Shown here: positions 9,010 through 18,652 of the stretch, one piece after another
Position numbering within the stretch: the first letter of the stretch is position 1
Layout: every line of letters starts with the position of its first letter
Origin: Mixta gaviniae
GTDB taxonomy: Bacteria > Pseudomonadota > Gammaproteobacteria > Enterobacterales > Enterobacteriaceae
DNA length: 64,000 bases
Assembly (NCBI RefSeq): GCF_002953195.1
Contig: NZ_CP026377.1
Location: 1,798,001-1,862,000 of the forward strand
Direction: 5' to 3'
Made by a program: the position numbers and the translations under genes
Notes under the pieces: model-generated
What the model was told of the DNA's origin: nothing
Seen by the model: the letters and a program-made list of their open reading frames with translations, nothing else
Database searches by the model: none

Positions 9010-9621
9010 GTGTCCAGGCGTTTAAAACTTTCCGGCGTTGTGCTGCTGGCATTCTTTCTGGCGGGTTGTATCAACAACCAACAGTCCCAACAGCCGCCTG
9101 CGCCGGTGGAACCTGTTCAGCCTTCTCAGCCGGCGCCGCCGGTCGTGCAGCCGCCGCCGATTACGGCGCAGCAGCCGGGCGAAGGGGTGCCGCAGCCGCC
9201 AAAACTGAAAACCATCGACTGGGATGCCAGCATGCAGCCGCTGGTGGCGCAGATGCTGAAAGCGCAGGGCATTACGCCGGGCAGCGTGCTGCTGGTGGAT
9301 CGCATTAAGAACAGCACCAACGGCAGCCTGCAGGCGACAAAAGCGACGGCGGCGCTGCAGAATGCGCTGGCGAACAACAACACCTTTACGCTGGTGACGC
9401 CGCAGCAGCTGGCTCAGGCGAAGCAGACGCTCGGTCTCTCGCCGGAGGATAGCCTGACCTCGCGCAGCAAAGCGGTGGGCCTGGCGCGTTACGTCGGCGC
9501 GCAGTATGTTCTCTACAGCAATGCCCAGGGCGACATTAAATCGCCTGAACTGCAGATGCAGCTGATGCTGGTACAAACCGGCGAGATCATCTGGTCAGGC
9601 AATGGTAGCGTACAGCATTGA
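9010..9621 (+). CDS. lpoB: Penicillin-binding protein activator LpoB
   Basis: 203 residues from a GTG start preceded by AAGGGG. The signal MSRRLKLSGVVLLAFFLAGC is a type II signal with lipobox LAGC. Residues about 22-65 form a disordered Pro/Gln-rich spacer, followed by the globular domain (LLVDRIKNSTNGSLQ, ARYVGAQYVLYSNAQG). In E. coli the outer-membrane lipoprotein LpoB reaches through the periplasm to activate PBP1B. The long proline-rich linker fits this geometry. Its 3' end overlaps the start of thiK by 20 bases. Confidence 0.94.
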   Translation: MSRRLKLSGVVLLAFFLAGCINNQQSQQPPAPVEPVQPSQPAPPVVQPPPITAQQPGEGVPQPPKLKTIDWDASMQPLVAQMLKAQGITPGSVLLVDRIKNSTNGSLQATKATAALQNALANNNTFTLVTPQQLAQAKQTLGLSPEDSLTSRSKAVGLARYVGAQYVLYSNAQGDIKSPELQMQLMLVQTGEIIWSGNGSVQH

Positions 9622-10432
9622 TCCGGCGCTGCAGTCGCTGATTGACGCCCAACAACCGGCAGCGAAAGCTGCCGGTTGTTTTTATCCGCTCAACGGCCTG
9701 ACTGGCCTCTCCGGCAAGGTGGTCTGCGGCCGCCGCGAGTGGCTGGCGCGCCGCATTCCCTCAACCCCCATTCCCTTTATCTCGCGCCAGCGCGAATGGC
9801 GTATCCTGCGCCGCCTGACGGCCAGCGGGCTGGCGCCGCGCGCGCTGGCGATCAACGCGCGCTGGCTGCTGCTGGAGTGGCTGCCCGGCGAGACGTTGCC
9901 GCCGGATCGCTTTCCGGCGCGGCAGCCGGAGCTGGTGGCGCTGCTGACGCAGCTGCACCACCAGCCGCTGAGCGGCTACCGGCTGCGGCTGCTGCCGCTG
10001 CTGCAGCACTATTGGCTGCAGTGTCGTCACCGCCATCCGCGCTGGTTGCGTCAGCTGCGGCGGCTGACGCGCTGCGGCGAACCGGCACCGCTGCGGCTGG
10101 GGCTGCTGCATATGGATATTCATCCCGGTAACCTGCTGGCGCAGCCCGCCGGTTTACGCCTGATCGACTGGGAGTACGCCGCCGACGGCGACGTGGCGCT
10201 GGAGCTGGCGGCGATTATCGACGGCAACGCGCTGAATGCAGCGCAGAGCGATGAATTGCTGGCCGGGTACGCGCGGGCGAACCGTCTTGATCCCGCTGCG
10301 CTGCGGCGGCAGACGGCGCGCTGGCGTCCCTGGCTTCGGCTGCTGATGGCCAGCTGGTATCAGCTGCGCTGGGAGCAGAGCGGCGATGACACGCTGCGCC
10401 GGCTGGCCCAGGATGGCTGGCGACAAATTTAG
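9602..10432 (+). CDS. thiK: Thiamine kinase ThiK
   Basis: 276 residues, matching the 274 of E. coli ThiK. It carries the aminoglycoside-phosphotransferase-fold motifs LLHMDIHPGNLL (catalytic loop) and LIDWEYAADGDVALELA (metal-binding Asp). It phosphorylates thiamine in salvage. The N-terminal phosphate-binding loop region is poorly conserved (GLTGLSGKVV). The ATG at 9602 overlaps lpoB; a later GTG at 9719 would remove 39 residues. A perfect terminator-like hairpin (9651-9683) lies inside the first 30 codons, which is odd for a gene lacking an independent promoter. Confidence 0.85.
   Translation: MVAYSIDPALQSLIDAQQPAAKAAGCFYPLNGLTGLSGKVVCGRREWLARRIPSTPIPFISRQREWRILRRLTASGLAPRALAINARWLLLEWLPGETLPPDRFPARQPELVALLTQLHHQPLSGYRLRLLPLLQHYWLQCRHRHPRWLRQLRRLTRCGEPAPLRLGLLHMDIHPGNLLAQPAGLRLIDWEYAADGDVALELAAIIDGNALNAAQSDELLAGYARANRLDPAALRRQTARWRPWLRLLMASWYQLRWEQSGDDTLRRLAQDGWRQI
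9651..9684 (+). terminator. Intrinsic terminator of lpoB embedded in thiK coding sequence
   Basis: AACAACCGGCAGC and GCTGCCGGTTGTT form a perfect 13-bp stem around a GAAA tetraloop, followed by TTT after the stem's own TT (five Ts in a row at 9679-9683). It begins 30 bases after the lpoB stop codon and within codons 17-28 of thiK. Confidence 0.75.
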
Positions 10433-10489
10433 CGCGCAGATCCCGCATTCCCGCTATGATGTGCGCCAGTTTTTACAGGAGAAATCATC

Positions 10490-11527
10490 ATGTCGATACC
10501 CGGTCCGGTCATGCTGGATGTGACAAGTTACGAGCTGGACGCCGAAGAGCGCGAAATTCTGGCTCACCCGCTGGTGGGCGGGTTGATTTTATTCGCCCGC
10601 AACTATCACGATCCTGCTCAGCTACGCGAGCTGGTGCGTCAGATCCGCGCCGCTTCCCATGCGCGCCTGGTGGTGGCGGTCGATCAGGAGGGCGGGCGAG
10701 TGCAGCGCTTCCGCGACGGCTTCACCACGCTGCCGGCGATGCAATCCTTTGCCGCGCTGAACGCGCCCGAAGAGGCGGACGCGCTGGCGCAGGAGGCGGG
10801 CTGGCTGATGGCCTCAGAGATGATCGCGATGGATATCGACATCAGTTTCGCGCCGGTGCTGGATATCGGCCATATCAGCGCCGCGATCGGCGATCGCGCG
10901 TTTCATCACGAGCCACACATCGCGCTGCGCGTGGCGCGCCGCTTTATCGCAGGTATGCATGAAGCGGGGATGAAAACCACCGGCAAGCATTTTCCGGGGC
11001 ATGGCGCCGTCAGCGCCGATTCGCATAAAGAGACGCCGCGTGACGATCGCGCTGAGTCGGCGATCCGTCAGCATGATATGGCGATTTTCCAGCAGCTGAT
11101 CGCCGAACAGGCGCTTGACGCCATTATGCCTGCGCACGTGGTCTATACCCAGGTGGATTCGCGTCCGGCCAGCGGTTCGCCTTTCTGGCTGCAGCAGGTG
11201 CTGCGCGGCGAGCTGAACTTTAACGGCATCATCTTTTCCGACGACCTGTCGATGGAAGGGGCGGCCATCATGGGTAGCTACGCGGAGCGCGCTCAGGCGT
11301 CGCTGGATGCCGGCTGCGATATGATCCTGGTCTGCAACGATCGTCAGGGCGCCGTCAGCGTGCTGGATAACCTGCCGCCGATCAAAGCAGAGCAGGTCAG
11401 CCGTCTGTATCATCAGGGATCGTTCAGCCGCCAGCAGCTGCTTGATGCTTCCCGCTGGCAGCGCGCCAGCCAGTCGCTAAGCGCGCTGCAGCAACGCTGG
11501 CTGGCGCACAAGGCGTCGGGCAACTGA
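10490..11527 (+). CDS. nagZ: Beta-N-acetylhexosaminidase NagZ
   Basis: 345 residues of glycoside hydrolase family 3. [14 protein letters not shown] contains the mobile loop with the acid/base His, and [10 protein letters not shown] holds the nucleophile Asp. NagZ removes GlcNAc from anhydromuropeptides in the cytoplasm during peptidoglycan recycling and thereby makes the AmpR-inducing ligand. AGGAGA stands eight bases before the ATG. The neighbours thiK and ycfP are the same as in E. coli, and NagK, the kinase of the same pathway, is at 21810. Confidence 0.96.
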   Translation: MSIPGPVMLDVTSYELDAEEREILAHPLVGGLILFARNYHDPAQLRELVRQIRAASHARLVVAVDQEGGRVQRFRDGFTTLPAMQSFAALNAPEEADALAQEAGWLMASEMIAMDIDISFAPVLDIGHISAAIGDRAFHHEPHIALRVARRFIAGMHEAGMKTTGKHFPGHGAVSADSHKETPRDDRAESAIRQHDMAIFQQLIAEQALDAIMPAHVVYTQVDSRPASGSPFWLQQVLRGELNFNGIIFSDDLSMEGAAIMGSYAERAQASLDAGCDMILVCNDRQGAVSVLDNLPPIKAEQVSRLYHQGSFSRQQLLDASRWQRASQSLSALQQRWLAHKASGN

Positions 11528-11567
11528 TACGGGGTGCCCGGCAGGTTAATCAACGGTGAGGATAACC

Positions 11568-12110
11568 ATGATTATTTATCTGCACGGTTTTGATTCCAGT
11601 AGTCCGGGCAACCACGAAAAAGTGCTGCAGCTGCAGTTCATCGATCCTGATGTCCGGCTGCTGAGCTACAGCACGCGCCACCCTAAGCACGACATGCAGC
11701 ATTTGTTAAAAGAAACCGACAAAATGCTGATGCTGAACGTCGACGATCGGCCGCTGATCTGCGGCGTCGGGCTGGGCGGTTACTGGGCGGAGCGTATCGG
11801 TTTTCTCTGCGATATCCGCCAGGTGATCATCAACCCTAACCTGTGGCCCAATGAAAATATGGCCGGCAAAATCGATCGGCCGGAAGAGTATCTTGATATC
11901 GCCACCAAATGCGTCAGCAACTTTCGCGAGAAGAACCGCGATCGCTGCCTGACGCTACTCTCCCGCAATGACGGCATCCTTGATAGCCGGCGCAGCGCCG
12001 GGGCGCTGCAGCCCTATTATGAAATTGTCTGGGACGAGCAGCAGCCGCATAAATTCCCCTCCGTTTCGCCCCATCTGCAGCGTATTAACGCGTTCAAAGC
12101 GCTGGGCTAA
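11568..12110 (+). CDS. ycfP: YcfP family alpha/beta-hydrolase-like protein (UPF0227)
   Basis: 180 residues starting [18 protein letters not shown], with [16 protein letters not shown] in the nucleophile-elbow position and a C-terminal [13 protein letters not shown]. The elbow reads G-V-G-L-G-G, so the usual nucleophile Ser is absent, as in E. coli YcfP, and hydrolase activity is doubtful. The ATG at 11568 follows GAGGAT. An in-frame GTG at 11556 overlaps that Shine-Dalgarno and is rejected. Confidence 0.88.
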   Translation: MIIYLHGFDSSSPGNHEKVLQLQFIDPDVRLLSYSTRHPKHDMQHLLKETDKMLMLNVDDRPLICGVGLGGYWAERIGFLCDIRQVIINPNLWPNENMAGKIDRPEEYLDIATKCVSNFREKNRDRCLTLLSRNDGILDSRRSAGALQPYYEIVWDEQQPHKFPSVSPHLQRINAFKALG

Positions 12111-12185
12111 CACGCCTTTTCTGCCGGGACGGCGCCCCGCGCTGTCCCGCTCTTTTACGGCATTATCTGAGTTTCTGTGTCAAAA

Positions 12186-12199
12186 TTGATCTACATCAA
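12186..12199 (+). promoter_or_regulatory. FNR-binding site of the ndh promoter
   Basis: TTGAT-CTAC-ATCAA matches the FNR consensus TTGAT-N4-ATCAA exactly, about 135 bases before the ndh start. In E. coli FNR represses ndh without oxygen. The same control is likely here. Confidence 0.75.
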
Positions 12200-12331
12200 A
12201 TTTGGTATGACCAAATTACCCCGCCATGTTATTCTGCCTTTAGCTCGCGATTTAAGGTCGCAACCCTATGTTAACTAAGGGTTTATTTAACCTTTAATTA
12301 ACTTTTGGTTTACATTTTTAAGGGGGTCTTT

Positions 12332-13636
12332 TTGACTACGCCATTGAAGAAAATTGTCATTGTTGGAGGGGGCGCCGGCGGACTGGAGCTGGCAACGCAA
12401 CTGGGGCATAAACTGGGCCGCAGTAAAAAAGCGGAGATCACCCTGGTAGACCGCAATCATAGCCATCTGTGGAAGCCGCTGCTGCATGAAGTGGCGACCG
12501 GCTCGCTGGATGAAGGCATTGATGCGCTCAGCTATCTGGCCCATGCGCGCAACCATCATTTCCAGTTCCAGCTCGGTTCGCTGGTGGATATCGATCGCGA
12601 GAATAAACGCCTGCAGTTGGCAGAAATCCGCGATGCGCAGGGCGAAGTACTGGTGCCGGCGCGCGAGGTCCCTTACGACACGCTGGTGATGGCGCTGGGC
12701 AGCACTTCGAACGATTTCGGTACGCCGGGCGTGAAAGACCACTGCATTTTCCTTGATAACCCGCACCAGGCGCAGCGCTTCCATAATGAGATGCTGAATC
12801 TGTTCCTGAAATTCTCCGCCAACGCCGGCGCGCAGGAGAAGATCAATATCGCCATCGTCGGCGGCGGCGCCACCGGCGTTGAGCTGTCGGCGGAGCTGCA
12901 TAACGCGGTGAAACAGCTGCACAGCTACGGCTATAAAGGGCTGGATAACCAGGTACTGAACGTTACGCTGGTGGAAGCGGGCGAACGCATTCTGCCGGCG
13001 CTGCCGGCACGCATCTCCGCGGCGGCGCATCAGGAACTGACCAAGCTGGGCGTGCAGGTGCTGACGCAAACCATGGTCACCAGCGCCGATAACAACGGCC
13101 TGCACACGAAAAACGGCGATTTTATCGAAGCGGACCTGATGGTTTGGGCAGCGGGCATCAAAGCACCGGACTTTATGAAAGATATCGGCGGGCTGGAAAC
13201 CAACCGCATCAATCAGCTGGTGGTGAAAGAGACGCTGCAGACCACGCGTGACGAGAACATCTACGCCATCGGCGACTGCGCCTCCTGCGCGCTGCCGTCG
13301 GGCGGGTTCGTGCCGCCGCGTGCCCAGTCGGCGCATCAGATGGCCTCGAAGGCGCTGGAGAACATTCTGGCGCAGATGAAAGGGCAGACGCTGAAGCCTT
13401 ACGTCTACAAAGATCACGGCTCGCTGGTATCGCTCTCCCGCTTCAGCACCGTCGGCAGCCTGATGGGCAACCTGATGCGCGGCTCGATGATGGTGGAAGG
13501 GCGCATCGCGCGTTTCGTCTATATCTCGCTCTACCGCATGCACCAGATCGCGCTGCACGGCTATTTTAAGACCGGCCTGATGATGCTGGTGGGCAGCATT
13601 AACCGTGTGATCCGTCCGCGCCTGAAGCTGCATTAA
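12332..13636 (+). CDS. ndh: Type II NADH:quinone oxidoreductase Ndh
   Basis: 434 residues when read from the TTG at 12332 (TTGACTACGCCATTG), the same rare start codon and length as E. coli ndh; an upstream in-frame codon at 12305 lacks support. AAGGGGG lies just upstream. Two nucleotide-binding motifs, [15 protein letters not shown] for FAD and [16 protein letters not shown] for NADH, precede the FAD-contacting YAIGDCASC. The basic, aromatic C-terminus ([19 protein letters not shown]) anchors it to the inner membrane. It oxidises NADH without pumping protons and lies alone behind an FNR site. Confidence 0.96.
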   Translation: MTTPLKKIVIVGGGAGGLELATQLGHKLGRSKKAEITLVDRNHSHLWKPLLHEVATGSLDEGIDALSYLAHARNHHFQFQLGSLVDIDRENKRLQLAEIRDAQGEVLVPAREVPYDTLVMALGSTSNDFGTPGVKDHCIFLDNPHQAQRFHNEMLNLFLKFSANAGAQEKINIAIVGGGATGVELSAELHNAVKQLHSYGYKGLDNQVLNVTLVEAGERILPALPARISAAAHQELTKLGVQVLTQTMVTSADNNGLHTKNGDFIEADLMVWAAGIKAPDFMKDIGGLETNRINQLVVKETLQTTRDENIYAIGDCASCALPSGGFVPPRAQSAHQMASKALENILAQMKGQTLKPYVYKDHGSLVSLSRFSTVGSLMGNLMRGSMMVEGRIARFVYISLYRMHQIALHGYFKTGLMMLVGSINRVIRPRLKLH

Positions 13637-13918
13637 TCACTGGTCCGGCCAGGCCGGTCCTGAGTTGCGCCGCTCCTGCGGCGCAGCCCCTTTTCCGCCA
13701 GTGATGCAAAAGCTGCATTAGTACCGCTAAGAACTCTCTGAAAAGGCTGTGTTTATCCCGCTTTAACGCGTTTCTTCCCTTTATCTGATTGTTGGTTTTC
13801 CTCCCTGACTGCAAAATTTTTATAACTAGCACGGCGAGTCGCGCACGCCGAGTATGCCTCGCTGCAACGGAACCGGCAGCGGCAGGATTGCGCGGTAACA
13901 TTATCAGGAGGATTTCCT

Positions 13919-14467
13919 GTGAATAAATCAATGATAGCGGGTATGGGTATTGGTGTGGTTGCCGCTCTGGGTGTGGCGGCCGTGGCCAGCATGAATGTCT
14001 TTAATCCTGGCCCCCAATACGCACAGGTTATTTCCGCAACGCCTATCAAGGAAACCATCAAGAATCCGCGTCAGGAGTGCCGCAACGTCACATTGACCCA
14101 TCGTCGTCCGGTGCAGGATGAAAACCGCATCGCCGGTTCGGTGCTGGGCGCGGTGGCGGGCGGGGTCCTCGGCCATCAGTTCGGCGGCGGACGCGGCAAG
14201 GATGTGGCGACGGTCGCCGGCGCGCTGGCGGGCGGCTATGCCGGCAACCAGGTGCAGAGCGGTCTGCAGGATCGTGATACTTACACCACCACCGAGCAGC
14301 GCTGCAAAACCGTCTACGACAAACAGGATAAAATGTTGGGTTACGACGTAACCTACAAAATAGGCGACCAGCAGGGGAAAATTCGTATGGAAAGCGACCC
14401 CGGTACCCGCATTCCTCTGGACCGTAACGGCCAGTTGATTCTTAACAGCAACAGTAATCAGGCGTAA
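13919..14467 (+). CDS. ycfJ: Glycine-zipper 2TM protein YcfJ
   Basis: 182 residues from a GTG start after AGGAGG. It has an N-terminal hydrophobic segment (MIAGMGIGVVAALGVAAVA), then RIAGSVLGAVAGGVLGHQFGGG with the GxxxG-rich glycine-zipper hairpin, and the C-terminal RCKTVYDKQDKMLGYDVTYK. It is near-identical in plan to E. coli YcfJ, an envelope protein of unknown detailed role. Monocistronic between ndh and a terminator shared with mfd. Confidence 0.92.
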   Translation: MNKSMIAGMGIGVVAALGVAAVASMNVFNPGPQYAQVISATPIKETIKNPRQECRNVTLTHRRPVQDENRIAGSVLGAVAGGVLGHQFGGGRGKDVATVAGALAGGYAGNQVQSGLQDRDTYTTTEQRCKTVYDKQDKMLGYDVTYKIGDQQGKIRMESDPGTRIPLDRNGQLILNSNSNQA

Positions 14468-14480
14468 CTGACGCCGCATA

Positions 14481-14510
14481 AAAAAACGGGGCCCGCGGGC
14501 CCCGTTTTTT
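14481..14510. terminator. Bidirectional terminator between ycfJ and mfd
   Basis: ACGGGGCCC-GC-GGGCCCCGT is a perfect stem flanked by AAAAA on the left and TTTTTT on the right, so it can stop ycfJ on the plus strand and mfd on the minus strand. Confidence 0.88.
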
Positions 14511-14607
14511 ATTGCTGTCGTCGTCGGCGAAACGGCTGTTTCGCCAGGGCGTCATGGCTGGCATCCATGCCCGCCCGCGCGCTACATGGCGCGATTGCCG
14601 TTACGCG

Positions 14608-17600
14608 TTAACTTGCCAGCGTATGTTCCTGCATCTGCGCCATCAGTTCGCGGATCCAGCTCATGCGCAGTTTGCGCTCGGCCAAATCGCGCGTGAACTT
14701 CAGGCGCGTCGGGCCATCCAGCCGCCACTGCTGCGGGTCCTGCTGCAGCAGGCCAATCAGCCAGGCGGGATCCACCTTGTTTTTCTCGGCAAACTCGATA
14801 AAACCGCCTTTCTCGCTGGCTTCGATACGGCGCACGCCGAGCTGCTGCGCGGTGAGGCGCAGCGCGGCGATATCCAGCAGGTTGCGCGCCGGATCGGGCA
14901 GGCTGCCGAAGCGGTCGCTCAGCTCGACTTTCAAATCGTCCAGCTCGCGGCTCTCGTCCGCGCTGGCAATGCGCTTGTAAAAGGAGAGACGGGTATTAAC
15001 ATCGGGGATAAAATCGTCCGGCAGCAGCGCTGGCATACGCAGCTCAATATCGGTCTGATGGCTGGTGAGATCTTCCAGCGACGGCTCGCGGCCCTCTTTC
15101 AGCGCATCGACGGCGTTCTCCAGCAGCTCCATATAGAGCGAAAAGCCGATGCTTTCCATCTGGCCGCTCTGATCTTCGCCCAGCAGTTCGCCCGCGCCGC
15201 GGATCTCCAGATCGTGCGTCGCCAGCGCAAAGCCGGCGCCTAAATCCTCCAGGGAGGCGATCGCCTCCAGACGCTTATGGGCGTCGGTAGTCATCGCTTT
15301 CGGCGGCGGCGTCAGCAGCCAGGCATACGCCTGATGGTGCGAACGGCCGACGCGTCCGCGCAGCTGGTGCAGCTGCGCCAGACCGAAGTGATCGGCACGC
15401 TCGATAATAATGGTGTTGGCGGTCGGGATATCGATGCCGGTTTCAATAATGGTGGTGCAGACCAGCACGTTGAAACGCTGATGATGGAAATCGTTCATCA
15501 CCCGTTCCAGATCGCGCTCGCGCATCTGGCCGTGACCGATGGCGATACGCGCCTCCGGCACCAGCTCCGCCAGCCGTTGCGCCGCTTTTTCAATATTCTC
15601 CACGTCGTTATAGAGATAGTAGACCTGGCCGCCGCGCAAGATTTCACGCAGGATCGCCTCGCGCACCACCAGATTGTCATATTCGCGTACAAAGGTTTTC
15701 ACCGCCAGACGGCGCGCGGGCGGGGTGGCGATAATCGATAGATCGCGCATGCCGCTCATCGCCATATTCAGCGTACGCGGGATGGGGGTGGCGGTCAGCG
15801 TCAGGATATCGACATCGGCGCGCATCGCTTTGATGCGCTCCTTGTGGCGTACACCGAAGCGATGCTCCTCATCGACAATCAGCAGCCCCAGATCGCGCCA
15901 TTTCAAATCGCTCATCAACAGCTTGTGCGTACCGATCAGAATATCGATTTTCCCTTCGCTTGCCTGCTCCAGTACCTGCGCCTGCTCTTTGGCGCTGCGG
16001 AAACGAGAAAGCATCTCAATGCGCACCGGCCAGTTGGCGAAGCGATCGCGGAAGTTGTCGTAGTGCTGCTGCGCCAGCAGGGTGGTGGGCACCAGTACCG
16101 CCACCTGCTTGTTGTTTTCCACTGCGAGGAAGGCGGCGCGCATCGCCACTTCGGTTTTGCCGAAGCCGACGTCGCCGCATACCAGACGATCCATCGCCAG
16201 CGGCTCGCACATATCGCTCATCACTGCCTGAATCGCCTGCGCCTGATCCGGGGTGGTCTCAAACGGGAAGCTGTCGCAGAACAGCTGATACTGCTCGCGG
16301 TCATATTTAAAGGCGTAGCCCTGCTTGGCGGCGCGCTGCGCGTAGATATCCAGCAGCTCCGCCGCCACGTCGCGCACTTTCTCCGCCGCCTTCTGACGCG
16401 CGCGCGACCAGGTATCGCTGCCCAGCTTGTGCAGTGGGGCGTTCTCATCCGCGCCGCCGGCGTAGCGGCTGATCAGATGCAGCGAAGAGACCGGCACGTA
16501 AAGTTTGGCGTCGTTGGCGTAGGCCAGCATCAGATATTCCGCTTTGATGCCGCCTGCCTCCAGCGTCGTCAGGCCGATATAGCGCCCCACGCCATGCTCC
16601 AGATGCACCACCGGCTGACCGGGATGCAGCTCCGCCAGGTTGCGGATCAGTACGTCGGGGTTGATGGTGCGGCGCGTCTCCTGGCGGCGGCGCGTGACGC
16701 GTTCGCCCAGCAGATCGCCTTCGCAAATCAGCGCACGCTGGCGCAGATTATCAATAAAGCCGCGCTCGCTGGCGCCGATCATCAGGTAGTGGCCCGGTTC
16801 GGCCGCCTCGTCGAAGCGTTGAATGTTTTTCGGCTGCAGCTTGATGCGCGCCAGCAGCTCCTGCAGCGCCTCGCGGCGGCCCTCGCTTTCGACCGAGAAG
16901 ATCACCGCGCCGTGAAAGCTCTCCAGGAAGCGGCGCAAATTATCGAGCGGCGCCTTCGCCTGCGGCTCTACCGCCAGCGCCGGCAGCGGCTGATAATCAA
17001 GGTTGGTGTTGGCCGCTTTGTCCGGCAGCGCCTCGCTGTTCATGCGCACGCGCGGCCACTGCTTCAGCTCGGCGAACAGTTGATCGGTGCGCAGCCATAA
17101 GGTTTCCGGCGGCAGCAGCGGACGCATCGGATCGACGCGGCGGTTTTCAAAGCGCGCAAGAATATCCTGCCAGAAGCGGTCGGCGCTGGCCTCCAGATCG
17201 CCGGTGCTGACCACCAGCGTGTCGCGCGGCAGGTAGCTGAACAGCGGCACCAGCGGCTGTTCGAAAAACAGCGGCTGCCAATATTCGATGCCGGCCGGCA
17301 GCGTGCCCTTGCTCACCTGCTGATAGACATGCTCCGGCTCGCGCAGCACATCGAACTGCTCGCGCCACTGGCTGCGGAACAGCTCGATGGCGGCTTTGTC
17401 GGTAGGAAATTCGTGGGCGGGCAGCAGGTTAATCGCCTCCACCTCTTCCAGCGTGCGCTGGCTGTCGACATCGAACAGACGCAGGCTGTCGATCTCGTCA
17501 TCGAAAAAGTCGATGCGGTAAGGCTGTTCGCTGCCCATCGGAAAGAGATCCAGCAGCGCGCCGCGCGTGGCATATTCGCCATGCTCCATCACCTGATCGA

Positions 17601-18057
17601 CGTGACGATAGCCCGCCTGCTCCAGCTGCGCGCGCAGCCTGTCGCGTGACAGCTGCTGCCCTTTATGCATCACCAGCGCATGGCCGTGCAGAAAATCGTG
17701 CGGGCAGTAGCGCTGCATCAGCGTATTCACCGGCAGGATCAGCACGCCGCGCGTCAGCGTCGGCAGGCGATACAGCGTGGAAAGGCGCGATGAGATGATG
17801 TCCTGATGCGGAGAGAAGCTGTCGAACGGCAGCGTTTCCCAGTCGGCCAGGCTGATGACCGGCTGGCGGGTAAACTGTTGGATCTCATCCTGCAGCCGCA
17901 GCGAGGTTTGCATATCGGGCGCAACCAGCATTACCAGCCCCGGGTGACGCTCCGCCATCTCCGCGCATTCGACGGCGCAGGCGGCGCCGGTGAGCTGACC
18001 CAGCTGGCGTTGATCGGCTGCCGCGGCGGGCAGGGCATAGCGAATCTGTTCAGGCAT
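14608..18057 (-). CDS. mfd: Transcription-repair coupling factor Mfd
   Basis: 1149 residues against 1148 in E. coli. The N-terminal UvrB-homology region (SLADWETLPFDSFSPH) is followed by the RNA-polymerase interaction domain (GQPVVHLEHGVGRYIGL) and the RecG-like translocase with Walker A GDVGFGKTEVAMRAA, DEEH in motif II, and QLRGRVGRSHHQAYAWL. Mfd removes stalled RNA polymerase at lesions and recruits UvrA. No nearby gene shares its strand except the 69-codon gene upstream. The ycfQ-bhsA-ldtC genes found beside mfd in E. coli are missing. Confidence 0.97.
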   Translation of the reverse strand: MPEQIRYALPAAAADQRQLGQLTGAACAVECAEMAERHPGLVMLVAPDMQTSLRLQDEIQQFTRQPVISLADWETLPFDSFSPHQDIISSRLSTLYRLPTLTRGVLILPVNTLMQRYCPHDFLHGHALVMHKGQQLSRDRLRAQLEQAGYRHVDQVMEHGEYATRGALLDLFPMGSEQPYRIDFFDDEIDSLRLFDVDSQRTLEEVEAINLLPAHEFPTDKAAIELFRSQWREQFDVLREPEHVYQQVSKGTLPAGIEYWQPLFFEQPLVPLFSYLPRDTLVVSTGDLEASADRFWQDILARFENRRVDPMRPLLPPETLWLRTDQLFAELKQWPRVRMNSEALPDKAANTNLDYQPLPALAVEPQAKAPLDNLRRFLESFHGAVIFSVESEGRREALQELLARIKLQPKNIQRFDEAAEPGHYLMIGASERGFIDNLRQRALICEGDLLGERVTRRRQETRRTINPDVLIRNLAELHPGQPVVHLEHGVGRYIGLTTLEAGGIKAEYLMLAYANDAKLYVPVSSLHLISRYAGGADENAPLHKLGSDTWSRARQKAAEKVRDVAAELLDIYAQRAAKQGYAFKYDREQYQLFCDSFPFETTPDQAQAIQAVMSDMCEPLAMDRLVCGDVGFGKTEVAMRAAFLAVENNKQVAVLVPTTLLAQQHYDNFRDRFANWPVRIEMLSRFRSAKEQAQVLEQASEGKIDILIGTHKLLMSDLKWRDLGLLIVDEEHRFGVRHKERIKAMRADVDILTLTATPIPRTLNMAMSGMRDLSIIATPPARRLAVKTFVREYDNLVVREAILREILRGGQVYYLYNDVENIEKAAQRLAELVPEARIAIGHGQMRERDLERVMNDFHHQRFNVLVCTTIIETGIDIPTANTIIIERADHFGLAQLHQLRGRVGRSHHQAYAWLLTPPPKAMTTDAHKRLEAIASLEDLGAGFALATHDLEIRGAGELLGEDQSGQMESIGFSLYMELLENAVDALKEGREPSLEDLTSHQTDIELRMPALLPDDFIPDVNTRLSFYKRIASADESRELDDLKVELSDRFGSLPDPARNLLDIAALRLTAQQLGVRRIEASEKGGFIEFAEKNKVDPAWLIGLLQQDPQQWRLDGPTRLKFTRDLAERKLRMSWIRELMAQMQEHTLAS

Positions 18058-18192
18058 AGTCGTTTCGACGTTCTCTCTGTTATTTCAGGGGCGTAATCAT
18101 TCCACAGAACAGGGCACGGATCATCTGCTGAGGCGTGCTTTTTACCTCAGCGGCATCAACAGACGCAACGGCCCAATTTGGCGCGCAGCGGC

Positions 18193-18402
18193 TCAGGAAG
18201 CGGGGCGCGGCAGATGATACGGGCGATCGCCGCTGTCATCGCCGGGGATCAGCTCCTTCTCCGCGTGCAGGCTCCAGGTGCCGTCATCCCAGCGTACATG
18301 GTAGCTGGCGGGAAAATTCCCCTGGCAAAACACCGCCGTCACCTCGCCGCGGATCTCCCCGGAGTGATGTTTGACAATCGCGCCTTTTGCATACTTACTC
18401 AT
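18193..18402 (-). CDS. Small hypothetical protein, SH3-like
   Basis: 69 residues starting MSKYAKGAIVKHHSGEIRG, with short beta-strand spacing, a central SYHVRWDDGTWSLHAEKEL, and no signal peptide. The pattern (KG..VKH..GEI.GEV....YHVRWDDGTWS..AEKEL) looks like a small SH3/Tudor barrel, but I do not recognise a named family. GGAG lies about nine bases before the ATG at 18402; the earlier in-frame start at 18426 has no Shine-Dalgarno. It is divergent from lolC and upstream of mfd. Confidence 0.55.
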   Translation of the reverse strand: MSKYAKGAIVKHHSGEIRGEVTAVFCQGNFPASYHVRWDDGTWSLHAEKELIPGDDSGDRPYHLPRPAS

Positions 18403-18652
18403 AAGCGGCTCCGGTGCCAGCGGCACGGCTGATTGACCACCTTAACCCTTTAAATAGTCAGGGCCAGTATAGTGCAGATTGGCGCGGGAGCGAGGAAGGC
18501 GGCTTCGTCTGATGCTTTTTCCGGCAGCTGACGAGTGCTGAAAAATTCTGACGCATCTTTAGCGTTAACTCGGCGGGGTAAAGGTTCCATAAAGCAGGCG
18601 GCTCCTTTATCATCCTGACTACTTTTGCTTTTGCCACGCATAGATGGATCTC

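Noticed and set aside
11770..11790. YcfP as an active serine esterase
   Set aside because: The nucleophile elbow reads GVGLGG without Ser, so I only call it hydrolase-like.
12287..13633. 448-codon minus-strand ORF antisense to ndh
   Set aside because: It is a shadow of a GC-rich gene; the translation is Arg/His/Gln rich and lacks any domain, while ndh on the plus strand is fully conserved.
13664..13685. GC hairpin TGCGCCGC/GCGGCGCA after ndh as a terminator
   Set aside because: The following tract is CCCCTTTT rather than a clean T-run; possible but too weak to list.
15844..17100. 418-codon plus-strand ORF antisense to mfd
   Set aside because: Same reason: composition typical of antisense to a high-GC gene, no domain, no RBS.
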